64,000 nt of DNA from contig JAPFFF010000016.1 in the NCBI GenBank assembly GCA_039105265.1, forward strand, positions 2,046,001 through 2,110,000. Reading direction: 5' to 3'. The notes beneath the pieces are model-generated. The model was not told the DNA's origin, searched no databases, and saw nothing but the letters and a program-made list of their open reading frames with translations. The position numbers were made by a program, and so were the translations under genes. Positions 8,501 to 17,121 of this stretch are shown here, piece by piece. This DNA is from Tritrichomonas musculus. Lineage: Eukaryota; Parabasalia; Tritrichomonadida; Tritrichomonadidae. How positions within the stretch are numbered: the first letter of the stretch is position 1; each line of letters starts with the position of its first letter.

Positions 8501-9910
8501 AAGAAATTCTGCAAACTTCATCACCTTCCGACACTCATAACTGATGAAAAAGAATACTACAACTTGAGAGAGAACATAACGGGAGGATTATCAAATGTAC
8601 TTCATCGAGTGAACATCAGAGGTCAAACATTAATCAATAAACTCAAATATGATGCTATCAATGACAGAATCATTAGCTATGACACTTCAAACACAGTCTC
8701 ACACGTTGCTGGAATTGATTTCAATTCATTGTATCCTTCATCATTCAGTTCAGTAAAACATTCATTCAATCCTTATCACGGAGGAATCATGTACATGCCT
8801 GGTTCATTTATAAAACGATTTGATGTTTATGATGAAGACGGAAACAAGAATGAAAAGGTATTTAATGCAGCAATGAATATCATTCAATCAAAGAAACGAT
8901 TTGATGCAAACCCTGAGTTTATATTCAAAGCTGAAGTCAAATTGAGATGTCCAAAGAATAAAATTAATGATTTGATTAACTTTCCCCCTGTGTTCAGAAA
9001 CATCAATATAATGAATGATGAACAAACGATTGGAAGCTATATGTACAAATACATGAAAGACAACAAACTGAATTCAGCAGATAAAGAAACAAGAAAGCTG
9101 ACAATGTTGCTTGATACATGCGGTACATTTATGACGTTCTCGAATTACCTTTTATGGTTTTTAATTGATCACGGACTTATCATTGATGACATTAAGAGCT
9201 TAAGTTTATATGAAGCTCATGACGGTTTTAATCAATTTGTTTGTGAGTTTATGAAGAAGCGTCAAGATATATTGTCAGGAAAGGCACACGGGAACGAAAA
9301 GTTTTACAAGATTAGCATGAACGGATCTTACGGATATGACGGTATGAATTCAGAGAACTTCAATAAAGTAAGAATTGTTGATAAAAATAAAGCCTTTCAA
9401 CTAATAGCATCTGATACATATCGCAATGGATGTAAATTGTCAAATGATTGTTATTTGATACAATCACAACCACATTCATTCAAATGCACTACATGTCTTC
9501 AGGAATCATTTTGGACATTGGATAATGCGAAATACTGGTATTTGACTTTCCTTTATGACTTTCTATACAAATGCATTGACATGAATAAAATTCATTTCAA
9601 CTCGGTCGATACAGATAGTCTGTACATGTCTATAGCTGGTGATATGAATAAACCGATTGACCAGTTGTTTGATTACGTCATCAAAGACAAATCATTTTAT
9701 GATAAACACATTTATAGCTTCATGCCAAACCCAGCAATCAATGATGTATATGATGAGAAAAAGATTCTCGGATGCTGTGTAGAAAAGTTTGGAGCAAATC
9801 AAGTTGCTTTGTGTGCTAAGTGTTATACGATTTGGTCAGATGACAAAACAATTTCATTAAAGCTCAAAGGTGTTTCATTGAAGAAGAACAACATCAAATC
9901 AAGTGATTAA
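5561..9910 (+). CDS. Protein-primed DNA polymerase B with internal HNH motif, copy 1 (C-terminally truncated)
   Basis: This is the replicative polymerase of the Polinton. The N-terminus has a Glu-rich coil (about residues 84-115), a D-D-C-L-C-W segment near 358 that may be OTU/papain-like, and a zinc-finger-like C-P-H-C...H...C at about 500-523. Exonuclease motifs follow: D-F-E near 571, N-S-S-R-F-D, and Y-N-D-N-D-V-E. An HNH-like block C-H-L-C...L-D-R-I-D-N...C-A-E-C-N lies at about 925-970. The polymerase motifs are D-F-N-S-L-Y-P-S near 1055, K-I-S-M-N-G-S-Y-G near 1250 and D-T-D-S near 1349, then K-L-K-G near 1434. Two consecutive TAA codons at 9908-9913 replace Tyr-Lys of copy 2 and remove the last ~67 residues, although the frame continues open to 10109. 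Activity is uncertain. Confidence 0.9.
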   Translation: MSSRYYYQKDTKSFVIEQIRYINNELQLKPRLSTSKPSDYDVKHFKSILENYLTSFGFREHEGNRIDDISILDFVNRMKREAEEQEEEEEEEQFEEEEQNDEQKLKEKQIEDNIKIAHDALNKALQLIKSENILLRPLPPKTNKQPQRYEDIRFNNENAELIEYLKKFGYKGVHSKHDSYFIINEPENFDEAVESCSHFIDQFPNDNEKVERLDEDSKEPIKIYYKNGVSSIEDINEYLTETVFKQEVKPFKIYFQLTGIFEIPPKNESERYTYEASEIKWKNYKSSVPIIVRENKDIDKVKLYIESKIHEYETTASNIKLCIVWSVSFTISRVVKITGKIDEVSELFGKNKYIIIDNVDDCLCWYRFLACCLFPELTNQNKDEKKTKYNTANRTKAAKKILCDEHGITYSTKPTKEANQLINSFKGITIEEMKESAKNHNINVNIYEYDKEKHIYDIQDQWHNTDESNKTFSALLYSKDKILHIMYIINAEALTNIHICPHCGSYIHKGHEHMDRFNRHVDKCDGKFKKDFIPSREALPYCPHILNNPVYLYCLSYELEWKPTIHYITYDFETMEQKIEKKVSDKSVINSRLIPLSVSSCVKLDKGLITKNFDIRTNEFIANWIDWLFVVGCDVYVDKLNHLKSFIKDKSEEELNKIDSSLKTITVFGFNSSRFDSNLFKEQLIKNHWSIDSGMIGTATSLKQFILKSSKYPIRLRFIDAQAFVAGGTLKQFGIDFGGISNSSKGVFPYEAINNDNYNEVLSKSEPFKYEDFYSYLNQKNPLTKADYEEYLIDSKRFATRWDYLLSYNDNDVEMMIKPIDNLIQMNAEYKVDLISNLSLSKNASCIKYALAYKDFNPKNDYETINKTNTFKPSMKWWLNKCDNYRKQDEKHNKMNQNQRDISKCVSEKDFDAFMKLYNSNETGKCHLCGEHFTYENKPTLDRIDNNKGHQIDNCLLACAECNRLRQRDDDKITRTKIQLKKFCKLHHLPTLITDEKEYYNLRENITGGLSNVLHRVNIRGQTLINKLKYDAINDRIISYDTSNTVSHVAGIDFNSLYPSSFSSVKHSFNPYHGGIMYMPGSFIKRFDVYDEDGNKNEKVFNAAMNIIQSKKRFDANPEFIFKAEVKLRCPKNKINDLINFPPVFRNINIMNDEQTIGSYMYKYMKDNKLNSADKETRKLTMLLDTCGTFMTFSNYLLWFLIDHGLIIDDIKSLSLYEAHDGFNQFVCEFMKKRQDILSGKAHGNEKFYKISMNGSYGYDGMNSENFNKVRIVDKNKAFQLIASDTYRNGCKLSNDCYLIQSQPHSFKCTTCLQESFWTLDNAKYWYLTFLYDFLYKCIDMNKIHFNSVDTDSLYMSIAGDMNKPIDQLFDYVIKDKSFYDKHIYSFMPNPAINDVYDEKKILGCCVEKFGANQVALCAKCYTIWSDDKTISLKLKGVSLKKNNIKSSD

Positions 9911-10111
9911 TAAGATGTCATTGAAAAACAAACAATAATGAAAGGCAAAAACATAAACCTTCAAATGAATGCACAACTTATGAGTAAAATAACTGTTATC
10001 AAAAATGCTTTAACAGCAGCTCATTCGAAAATGTTGGTTTTATCAAATCATTGTTGTTGTCCTTATGTCAATGGTTTCACTGCAAAGGATTATTTCATTG
10101 AGAATCATTAA
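9911..10111 (+). pseudogene. Untranslated C-terminal end of polymerase B copy 1
   Basis: After the double TAA, the same frame stays open and encodes the C-terminal segment found in copy 2, including C-C-C-P-Y-V-N-G-F and the final F-I-E-N-H before TAA at 10109. The tail is still well conserved, so the stop is likely recent, or the tail could be reached by readthrough. It contains an in-frame ATG at M-K-G-K-N, but I see no reason to treat it as an independent gene. Confidence 0.7.
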
Positions 10112-10165
10112 ACAATTAATTAAATGATTTTATTTTAAAAAATTAATTTTTTATTTTTGTTATAA

Positions 10166-10804
10166 ATGAGTCAACCAACTGAACAAACACAAATTGAAAA
10201 TGCTGAAGCTGAATTTGAACCTTTGAAAGGTTTTGAAAGTGATTATGAAATTCAAACAACTTTCCCTTATAACATCAAGAATAAGAAAACAGGAAAAATA
10301 ATAGCTGAAGGTGAATACAGACAAAATGTTTATCCGTGTGTAAACCTAAATAACAAAATATATTATAAACATATTCTTGTAGCAAAGCAATTTATTGAAA
10401 ACCCTAATAATCTACCACAAGTCGACCATAAGAATAGAATCAAAACTGATTATCATCTTGATAATTTACGATTTGTATCAAGTTCAGAGAATAATAAAAA
10501 TAAATCAAATTATAAAGGTATTCAATATGAATTCATTGATGACATACCTGATGATGCAATTGTTATTGATTTCTATGAAACAAAGACAGAAAGGAAAGAA
10601 TTTGAAGAAAACACGTATTATTATTACCATGATGATACTAATAATGAAGACATTTTTTATGCAAAGATTACTGATAATATTTATAAAATTCTTCATATCA
10701 ATACAAATAAATCAGGCAATGAATTTATTTCAATGAACGATATAAATAATCAAAAAGTTAGCGTATATATTAATAGATTCAAACATCAACATGATTTGAT
10801 TTGA
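10166..10804 (+). CDS. HNH homing-type endonuclease
   Basis: This 212-residue protein has the HNH_3-type core at about residues 65-112: a K-H-I-L-V-A-K-Q-F segment, N-P-N-N, the catalytic V-D-H-K-N motif, and N-L-R-F-V-S-S-S-E-N-N-K-N. These are hallmarks of free-standing homing endonucleases, which cut a target site and promote their own copying. The C-terminal ~90 residues are acidic and unrecognised, and might contact the target. It lies just downstream of polymerase copy 1, where copy 2 instead has a KilA-N gene. It abuts the fibre A gene tail to tail with a one-base gap, so it looks like a later insertion into the element. Confidence 0.8.
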   Translation: MSQPTEQTQIENAEAEFEPLKGFESDYEIQTTFPYNIKNKKTGKIIAEGEYRQNVYPCVNLNNKIYYKHILVAKQFIENPNNLPQVDHKNRIKTDYHLDNLRFVSSSENNKNKSNYKGIQYEFIDDIPDDAIVIDFYETKTERKEFEENTYYYYHDDTNNEDIFYAKITDNIYKILHINTNKSGNEFISMNDINNQKVSVYINRFKHQHDLI

Positions 10805-10805
10805 T

Positions 10806-13292
10806 TTACTCTTTGAATACAGATAATGTTCTTTCATCAATGATACTTGTAATGATTCCAACAGTCATGCGTTTTATTTTTGATGTTATCGCTGTCTCTC
10901 CTGAAAGAACTTTCAGTTTATTGTCTTCATTATCTATAAACACTTCATCCCCGATTGAATAACATGATGAATCATTAACGCGAACCATATAATCACCATG
11001 ACTTGCAAATATTATACATTTATTTTGTTCATCAATTCTCACACATATACCGACATATTCTTTCCATGTTCCTGAAGTCTTGACACTACAAATACAATCA
11101 GTTGTATCATCAGCTGTTGATGGTTTCCATTCATCACCGACATGTTTGTAAACCTTTCCTGTCATATACACAGGAGAACCTATAACGAAATCATTAACAG
11201 AGTTCATTGATGATTCAATCGGAGAGTAATGTGTGATTGTATTTGAACCGTTTGATGTTATCTTACCATTAACATGTAAATTTGAACCGATTATTGTATT
11301 TCTTCCTGATGTAGAAACTTCATAAGAAAATATATTTGAATTATCAAATAATATTCTATAATAAGCTAAATTACCTCGATTATAATATTGTATTTTTGCA
11401 CATTTTGCTGAATTAAGACCAAAAACTATGTTCGATTCATATAAATTTGGATTTCCTTGATATATCTTTAAACAATCTGCATCTACACCATCTATTTCTA
11501 AATCACCGTATGTTATAAAAACATTATTATGAAAAATTGTATGTTCTATATTCCATCCAATAATATTTTCACAACCTACAACACCTAAAACACCTGAACC
11601 AATATAAAAACCGAAAGTTGCGGCTTCATTTTCATTTGTACCTGTGCCTGCTATTAACAAGGTTTTAAAATCTGATTCTGTAGTATTTGTATCTAATATT
11701 GACAATGTACCTTTAATAGTTGAATTACCTTCTTTGGGAACATATTTATTATCAGATTCTGATTTAGTTAAATATTCAGATAAACATTCAGACATTTGAC
11801 ATTTAAATACAACTTTAGATAATATTAATGAAGCTAGATTAGTTATTGGTTTCTCATTTTTTTCGAATATACCATACAATTCATTATAATAAAATCTATC
11901 GAAATCAGTAGTTTCGAGTGAATTATTTAGTAAATCAGCTGAAGTATAAACATTGTTTGTTAATAATTCATTTAATGAACTCTTCAAAGCATACTTACCT
12001 TCAGCGACTGTTTTCGTTTCATACTTATCTAATTCATAAGCCAATTCATCCTCATCAACAAACTTCTCATCAGCTTGTGCGCTTGTATAATACGCTGTTA
12101 AGTCAACAGGTTCAGGAATGTCTTCTTTTTTTGCATACAATGTCATATCTGGCAAGTCCTGTTTCTTCGAATACTCATCAAGATTCGTAAGCTTCACATA
12201 CTCATCAAGATTAATCAAATCCAATGTTTTAGTTACTGCCATGGATGTTAATACATATGATGCTTGTGCTGATAGCGGTTTATCATCATTCATCAATTTC
12301 TGTTGAACTTCTTCTGTTGGTTCTTCATTCGGATTCAATTGTAGTTCATTATTTTTGAGTACTTCTGGTATATCTGTCTTCAATGCATATACATTTAATT
12401 GAGTGCTTAGGTCATCTTTGCTGACATATTTTTTATTTGTATAATCTATGGTCGGGATTGATGAGTTATCCATTATATAAAACTCTATAATATCAGTTGG
12501 AGGTGCCCAGCTACTGCTATTACTTATAAAGTGATCATAATTGTCTGAACTGGTTGCGTAATAGATACAAATTCCTTTGTAGTTTACATTTTTTGCAGTA
12601 CCAGATAATTTATATTCAACACAAGCATCAGTTTCACGCGAAAACACATAATATCCGTCAGTATAATCACTCGTTTTTTCGAAATAGATATATATACCTA
12701 AATTACGAGCTTTAGTAAGAAATTCAGAGTCTTTTGTAAGATTATGACTGACAGTGCCTGTTTCAAATCTCAAGTTATTAAATCCATCAATTTTACTAGA
12801 ATCACTGTATATATTATCTTTCGTTAAACAGTTTCCGAGGTCATTTTTTAATTCAGCTAATTTATTTTCAACGTCGTCTGATAAAACATACTTATCTAAT
12901 TCATAAGCCAATTCATCCTCATCAACAAACTTCTCATCAGCTTGTGCACTAGTATAATACGGTGTCAAGTCAACTGGTTCTGGTATATCTGTCTTCAATG
13001 CATATCCTTTTAATGCTTCATTTATTTTTGTCGTCAACGATTCTTCATTAATCAAGTTATCAGGTATATCAGTTGATAAAGCATAATTGTTGATGACATA
13101 ATCACGCAATCCGTTAACAGCTTCATTCAATTGTTCCTCAGTGATTCCATTACCGTTTGAACCTAATACGTTCCCGTTCGATGAATCGCCTTTGATAACA
13201 TAATTATCGACATATCTTTTGATGTATTCGTTAATCAATCCGTCAATAGTATTTGTTTTTGTTATGTGCCCGCTCTGCTCAATCGTAAACAT
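10806..13292 (-). CDS. Phage-like fibre protein A
   Basis: This 828-residue protein is built like a tail fibre. The N-terminal stalk has repeated Y-A-L-(S/K)-T-D-I-P motifs and two copies of a 29-residue block (V-D-L-T...E-L-D-K-Y) at about residues 107-135 and 395-425. A beta-rich middle follows, then a C-terminal region with G-D-Y-M-V-R-V-N-D and S-I-G-D-E-V-F-I-D that resembles phage fibre or knob sequences. It presumably projects from the virion and binds host surfaces; that is inference. Its first ~140 codons are duplicated in the short fibre at 1762-2181. It is divergent from the 764-residue gene (22-base gap) and convergent with the HNH gene. Confidence 0.75.
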   Translation of the reverse strand: MFTIEQSGHITKTNTIDGLINEYIKRYVDNYVIKGDSSNGNVLGSNGNGITEEQLNEAVNGLRDYVINNYALSTDIPDNLINEESLTTKINEALKGYALKTDIPEPVDLTPYYTSAQADEKFVDEDELAYELDKYVLSDDVENKLAELKNDLGNCLTKDNIYSDSSKIDGFNNLRFETGTVSHNLTKDSEFLTKARNLGIYIYFEKTSDYTDGYYVFSRETDACVEYKLSGTAKNVNYKGICIYYATSSDNYDHFISNSSSWAPPTDIIEFYIMDNSSIPTIDYTNKKYVSKDDLSTQLNVYALKTDIPEVLKNNELQLNPNEEPTEEVQQKLMNDDKPLSAQASYVLTSMAVTKTLDLINLDEYVKLTNLDEYSKKQDLPDMTLYAKKEDIPEPVDLTAYYTSAQADEKFVDEDELAYELDKYETKTVAEGKYALKSSLNELLTNNVYTSADLLNNSLETTDFDRFYYNELYGIFEKNEKPITNLASLILSKVVFKCQMSECLSEYLTKSESDNKYVPKEGNSTIKGTLSILDTNTTESDFKTLLIAGTGTNENEAATFGFYIGSGVLGVVGCENIIGWNIEHTIFHNNVFITYGDLEIDGVDADCLKIYQGNPNLYESNIVFGLNSAKCAKIQYYNRGNLAYYRILFDNSNIFSYEVSTSGRNTIIGSNLHVNGKITSNGSNTITHYSPIESSMNSVNDFVIGSPVYMTGKVYKHVGDEWKPSTADDTTDCICSVKTSGTWKEYVGICVRIDEQNKCIIFASHGDYMVRVNDSSCYSIGDEVFIDNEDNKLKVLSGETAITSKIKRMTVGIITSIIDERTLSVFKE

Positions 13293-15056
13293 TCAATTTA
13301 TTAGAAACTAAACAATGTCAAAACAAGATAAAAATAATTCATCTGATAGCTTTGAATTAGATTTAAGTAATATTGATGATGATACTATATTTGACAGTGA
13401 GGTATCTAAACCTGATGATGATGATGATGAACTAGAGGACCCGATAGATTATTTTAAGAACACGTTTCTCAGTACATACAAACTAGAACACCCCAATGAT
13501 TTAATTAATTTGTTGTATCAAATACAAAACAATGAGTATACAGGAAGAAGTGTCGGAAAGATTCGCGAAATGAAAGTTAAGTTTCGTCGATTTGTTTCAT
13601 TGATGAACAAAATCAATGCAGGTATTAAAAGTAAAGGCAATCAATTCCTTAGTTTAAAAGAGTACACAACAGACAAAAAAAGCTTTGATACAATTATCAA
13701 TTACTTCAATATTGTTGTCAACGATGATTTAAATTATAGCTCTGACGGTTTTCGTTCATCACCCATCAAACCACCGAGAAAGAGTCAAACACCACAAACC
13801 ACCAAAGGAAGAAGAAAGAGAACAAGCATACATGAACCAACACTTGATACTAATAAACGAAGAACACCAAGAAGAAAACGCATAACTCCGAGTGATGATG
13901 AAAATGACTCGACAATACAATTGCCTAAAGACAGTGAAGATTCATTACTTAATATAACATTAAGCGAATCAGATTCTGAGTCATTAATATTGAAAAACGA
14001 TGATTTATCTGATTCTTTTATTGAACCATCAAAGGAACACAATAAAAATAATTTTTCAACTAATAAAATGGCAGACGACAACAACAATAATAACGGACCT
14101 CTTCAATCATTATATGATGATGAATTAGATGAATGGCAAGATGATAATGAAGCAGCAACCGAAGCATACAGATATACAAGAACACCTGCAAAACAACCAT
14201 ACAGATATGAGGATAATGAAGACGAAGCACAAGAAATTAAATCACCTTTTGCAAGGAAATACAAAGGATATGCAGAAGATAACAAAGCAGAAGATGAAAT
14301 ACTTGATGAATTAATAAGAAATGCAAAGCAACCCTCAAAGAATACTCGCGGACGTCGTGATAAAAAAGATATGCCTCTTGTTAACTCAACATTAAAGGAT
14401 TCATTTGACAAGCTTGAAATACCTCGTGTTGGTGGTAATATATCCTATTACAGAGATAAATTTATTGATATGATTATTAACGGAAACTTCAGAATCAAAT
14501 ACATTCCGAATGCAGCTTGTCGTGATACAGCTATTGAATACTGTAAGAATTCAGTTGATAAAGACGGTAAACCAAGATATCGTTTATTACCAGAAAATGC
14601 CAAAGACCAGTTAGGAAACTCAATAACAGACTTGAACGGTGATAAAGTTGATGATGTTATTTTAATTGATAGGAACGGTAATCCTTCAATCATTAACGGA
14701 TACAAGCTTGTATTTGCTTCTCCTTACAAGAAAGTTTGGAAATCTGTTATTAAAACAAAACAAGAAAGAAAAGAAATGCCGTTCAATAAATGGATTCAAT
14801 CATTATTTGATAAAGATATCAAGAAAATTGATTGGGATGCTGGTCAATACAAATTAACAAAGGGAAAAGAAATGCAAGAGCTAGAAAATTTTTACGGTCC
14901 TATGGGTCTGGGAAAAGCAAGAGTCAGCAAACGTATTACACCAAGTTCTTATTGGTCATCAATCTTTTCTAAAGTCTGGAAAGTGTATTGGAATGACGAA
15001 CAATTCTTTGTATTATCTCCTTTGAAGAAACTCATCAATTACCTTGCTGTATCAAA
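12871..15056 (-). repeat. Inverted repeat 1, right copy
   Basis: This is the reverse complement of 1-2163: the 5' end of fibre A plus most of the 764-residue gene. With its partner it flanks module 1, the HNH gene and the body of fibre A. Recombination between the two would invert that ~10.7-kb interval and exchange fibre bodies. Matches were traced by eye across the whole length. Confidence 0.85.
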
Positions 15057-15609
15057 TATGTTATTTGCTTATCTCTTTGATGCTCCTTTCAAAGAACTAA
15101 TTCAAGACAATAAGTTCAATGGAAAGATATTAACATATGAACAATGGATATATTGGAAACAACAGAACAATAAAGAATATGTTTCAGTATTAGGAAAGAA
15201 TGTTCAATCATATGTTGAGAAGATTATTGATAAAGCTATTGATATCACATCAGGAGAATTAAAGACTGAACCAAGTCAATGGGGTAAACAATTTACTGAA
15301 TTAATGCATTACATTGATTATGTTGTCTTTGGTGTTGGTTTCAATGTTGATGTAAGTAAGCAAGAAGGATATAACAGGTTGAAACGAAATGCAGAAGGAA
15401 TTAAAGAAGCATCGCCAGAAGATATTAAGAATGTTAAAGATAATTTCATTAAACGAATCACCGCAGCAATAGAAAGAGATATATATCCAAATTGTGGATA
15501 CACAGCATTCAAAGCACAACTCAAAGAAAGTAAATTGCAGAACAAAAATAAATATGATAATTTTGCTGTTAATCTTAAACCATTACATCAAAGAATGAAT
15601 AATGAATAA
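13315..15609 (+). CDS. Polinton 764-residue protein
   Basis: The first ~250 residues are acidic and Ser/Asp-rich, with a basic R-R-K-R patch near residue 165-190. An internal M-A-D-D-N-N-N-N-N near residue 252 looks like a second natural N-terminus, so this may be two genes fused. The C-terminal half contains D-L-N-G-D-K-V-D-D-V...I-I-N-G-Y, shared with the 364-residue protein of the neighbouring element (D-L-D-G-D-K-I-S-E-F...V-N-G-Y), and a long helical tail. It ends one base before the convergent 372-residue gene. Conservation across both element types suggests a core virion or genome-associated role, but I do not recognise the family. Confidence 0.7.
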   Translation: MSKQDKNNSSDSFELDLSNIDDDTIFDSEVSKPDDDDDELEDPIDYFKNTFLSTYKLEHPNDLINLLYQIQNNEYTGRSVGKIREMKVKFRRFVSLMNKINAGIKSKGNQFLSLKEYTTDKKSFDTIINYFNIVVNDDLNYSSDGFRSSPIKPPRKSQTPQTTKGRRKRTSIHEPTLDTNKRRTPRRKRITPSDDENDSTIQLPKDSEDSLLNITLSESDSESLILKNDDLSDSFIEPSKEHNKNNFSTNKMADDNNNNNGPLQSLYDDELDEWQDDNEAATEAYRYTRTPAKQPYRYEDNEDEAQEIKSPFARKYKGYAEDNKAEDEILDELIRNAKQPSKNTRGRRDKKDMPLVNSTLKDSFDKLEIPRVGGNISYYRDKFIDMIINGNFRIKYIPNAACRDTAIEYCKNSVDKDGKPRYRLLPENAKDQLGNSITDLNGDKVDDVILIDRNGNPSIINGYKLVFASPYKKVWKSVIKTKQERKEMPFNKWIQSLFDKDIKKIDWDAGQYKLTKGKEMQELENFYGPMGLGKARVSKRITPSSYWSSIFSKVWKVYWNDEQFFVLSPLKKLINYLAVSNMLFAYLFDAPFKELIQDNKFNGKILTYEQWIYWKQQNNKEYVSVLGKNVQSYVEKIIDKAIDITSGELKTEPSQWGKQFTELMHYIDYVVFGVGFNVDVSKQEGYNRLKRNAEGIKEASPEDIKNVKDNFIKRITAAIERDIYPNCGYTAFKAQLKESKLQNKNKYDNFAVNLKPLHQRMNNE

Positions 15610-16728
15610 TTAATTTAAATCAAAACCTCCATTATTGTTATTATTATTATTATTATTTTTGTCATTTGGGTCTGAAACGATTCTAAAACTATAACGTTTT
15701 GTTGATTGTGGTTGTTTCTTCTGGTCTTGCTGATTATCAAGTGAAGTTGACAAGTCTTCAAAAGTATCATTATTTATGTTTTGTTGTCGTTCAGAATAAT
15801 TTGATGTCTTATTAGGATTTGGTGTTTCAAAATAAAAGCCTTGTGATTGATTTTGATTTCTTACATGCCAATCGTCTTCAATTTCCATAGGTTCATAGCT
15901 TGTTGGATAATTTGGTTTTGTACTTATGGCTGATGCTGAAAAATGAACTTTGTTATCATTTTCTTTTGATTTATGCTTTCTTGGTGGATTGGGAGTTAAT
16001 GATTTAATATTTTCTGTTGTTTCATTTGCTGTTGTTTCGTTATCGGGTTTTATATTTGGTTTGAATATAGGATATTCAGTGAATATAGTATCATTTCGAA
16101 AACCTAAATGTGCAGGTTTCTTCGGTTTATAATTTGTATTTTGATTTAAATCGTTCATTGTTTGTATTCTAATATCATTGGTGTCAGAACCTGGTTCTGT
16201 GTTATCATAGAAATCAATTATCGGTATTAAGTTTGGATTATCATAAACGGTGAATGATATATATGTTTTATTTGCATTAGGATTATAACCTGTATCAGCT
16301 GCAGTAATTATATTATTAAATGCATTCATGAATACCTCATAAGTAAAAGCGAAATTTACTCTATTAAAATAAGCTTCACCATCATATTCTACATAATAAT
16401 TTGTTATATCTTTAGGTGTGTTATCATTTAATAATACAAATACAGGTTCTTGAAATCCTGGTAGTATCTTTCGTATAAATATGTATGACGGACTATAAAT
16501 TCCATCACCAATTAAATATAACATCCATGCAGGTCTAGTCGTTAATGTTGTACCTTTATAAATACTTTGAACTTGCCTCGGAAATGTAAAAGTTGATGGA
16601 AAAATATAAATTGACCTTGATTCAGTAGTCGTAATCATAGCAAATGCAATCGGTGCTACACCATTAATTTTATAATTACTCATATCAGCCAATTGATTCG
16701 GATTTAAATAAAATACATGAGAATCCAT
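15610..16728 (-). CDS. Polinton protein, 372 aa, possibly structural
   Basis: The N-terminal ~190 residues look like a compact beta-rich domain (alternating hydrophobics, many Y/F, S-F-T-V-Y-D-N-P). The C-terminal half is disordered: N/T/P/K-rich, ending in a run of ten Asn encoded by a trinucleotide repeat at 15636-15656. It is the last gene of the leftward block KilA-N, integrase remnant, 126 aa, 372 aa. Being jelly-roll-like with a tail would suit a minor capsid or penton-like protein, but no signature proves it. Confidence 0.6.
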   Translation of the reverse strand: MDSHVFYLNPNQLADMSNYKINGVAPIAFAMITTTESRSIYIFPSTFTFPRQVQSIYKGTTLTTRPAWMLYLIGDGIYSPSYIFIRKILPGFQEPVFVLLNDNTPKDITNYYVEYDGEAYFNRVNFAFTYEVFMNAFNNIITAADTGYNPNANKTYISFTVYDNPNLIPIIDFYDNTEPGSDTNDIRIQTMNDLNQNTNYKPKKPAHLGFRNDTIFTEYPIFKPNIKPDNETTANETTENIKSLTPNPPRKHKSKENDNKVHFSASAISTKPNYPTSYEPMEIEDDWHVRNQNQSQGFYFETPNPNKTSNYSERQQNINNDTFEDLSTSLDNQQDQKKQPQSTKRYSFRIVSDPNDKNNNNNNNNNGGFDLN

Positions 16729-16740
16729 TTTGAATAGTCA

Positions 16741-17121
16741 TTAATAAATCAAAAGACAACTGAATATAAATGATTCAGGTTCAATAACGTTTCCTTTCAT
16801 ATCTGTGAACCATAACCTGTATTCTTTCTTTGTGTTGTTCAGACACTCATATTTTCTGTATTTGGTTTGTCTTCTGTTAGCAAGCATAATGAAATGGTCG
16901 CAGAAAGGCATGAATTCAACAATATCTGAATGAACCATCAAATCACCGACAATATGTTGATTGACAACAGCACCACAATACTGAACAACAATGTACTTCT
17001 TGTTGCGACTATAAACGAAATCATCAGGAAGATTAAAATCTTTTGTTTGTGTGTGATAGTATCGTTTTGTGATTGGCAACTTCGTTGACCCTAGCTTTGC
17101 TTGTGATTGTTTAGCTTTCAT
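16741..17121 (-). CDS. Conserved small Polinton protein (126 aa)
   Basis: This protein is related to the 113-residue protein at 35775-36116. Both share D-F-V-Y-S-(R/K)-N-(K/R)-K-Y, a V-(V/F)-Q-Y-C strand, an acidic-polar middle, F-T-D-(M/T)-K-G-N-(V/E)-I and a C-terminal L-I-Y. The F-T-D-x-K-G-N phrase and beta pattern recall single jelly-roll capsid proteins, so a minor capsid role is possible but unproven. It overlaps the end of the integrase remnant by 11 bases. The extra N-terminal K/Q-rich residues are absent from the homologue. Confidence 0.6.
   Translation of the reverse strand: MKAKQSQAKLGSTKLPITKRYYHTQTKDFNLPDDFVYSRNKKYIVVQYCGAVVNQHIVGDLMVHSDIVEFMPFCDHFIMLANRRQTKYRKYECLNNTKKEYRLWFTDMKGNVIEPESFIFSCLLIY

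Larger units (their letters stand above)
2190..10111 (+). repeat. Inverted repeat 2, left copy (polymerase/ATPase module 1)
   Basis: This ~7.9-kb module is the reverse complement of 18650-26645. It contains the 68- and 152-residue genes, ATPase A, a 43-residue membrane protein, the 191-, 81- and 116-residue genes and polymerase B, in the same order and relative orientation. Copy 2 has several short hairpin insertions that are absent here, and this copy has one hairpin insertion near 2291 that is absent there. Confidence 0.9.

Noticed and set aside
13785..14857. Antisense open frames over the 764-residue gene, also at 200-1272
   Set aside because: They mirror the coding strand, recur in both copies only because the sequence is duplicated, and have low-complexity Ser-rich content.
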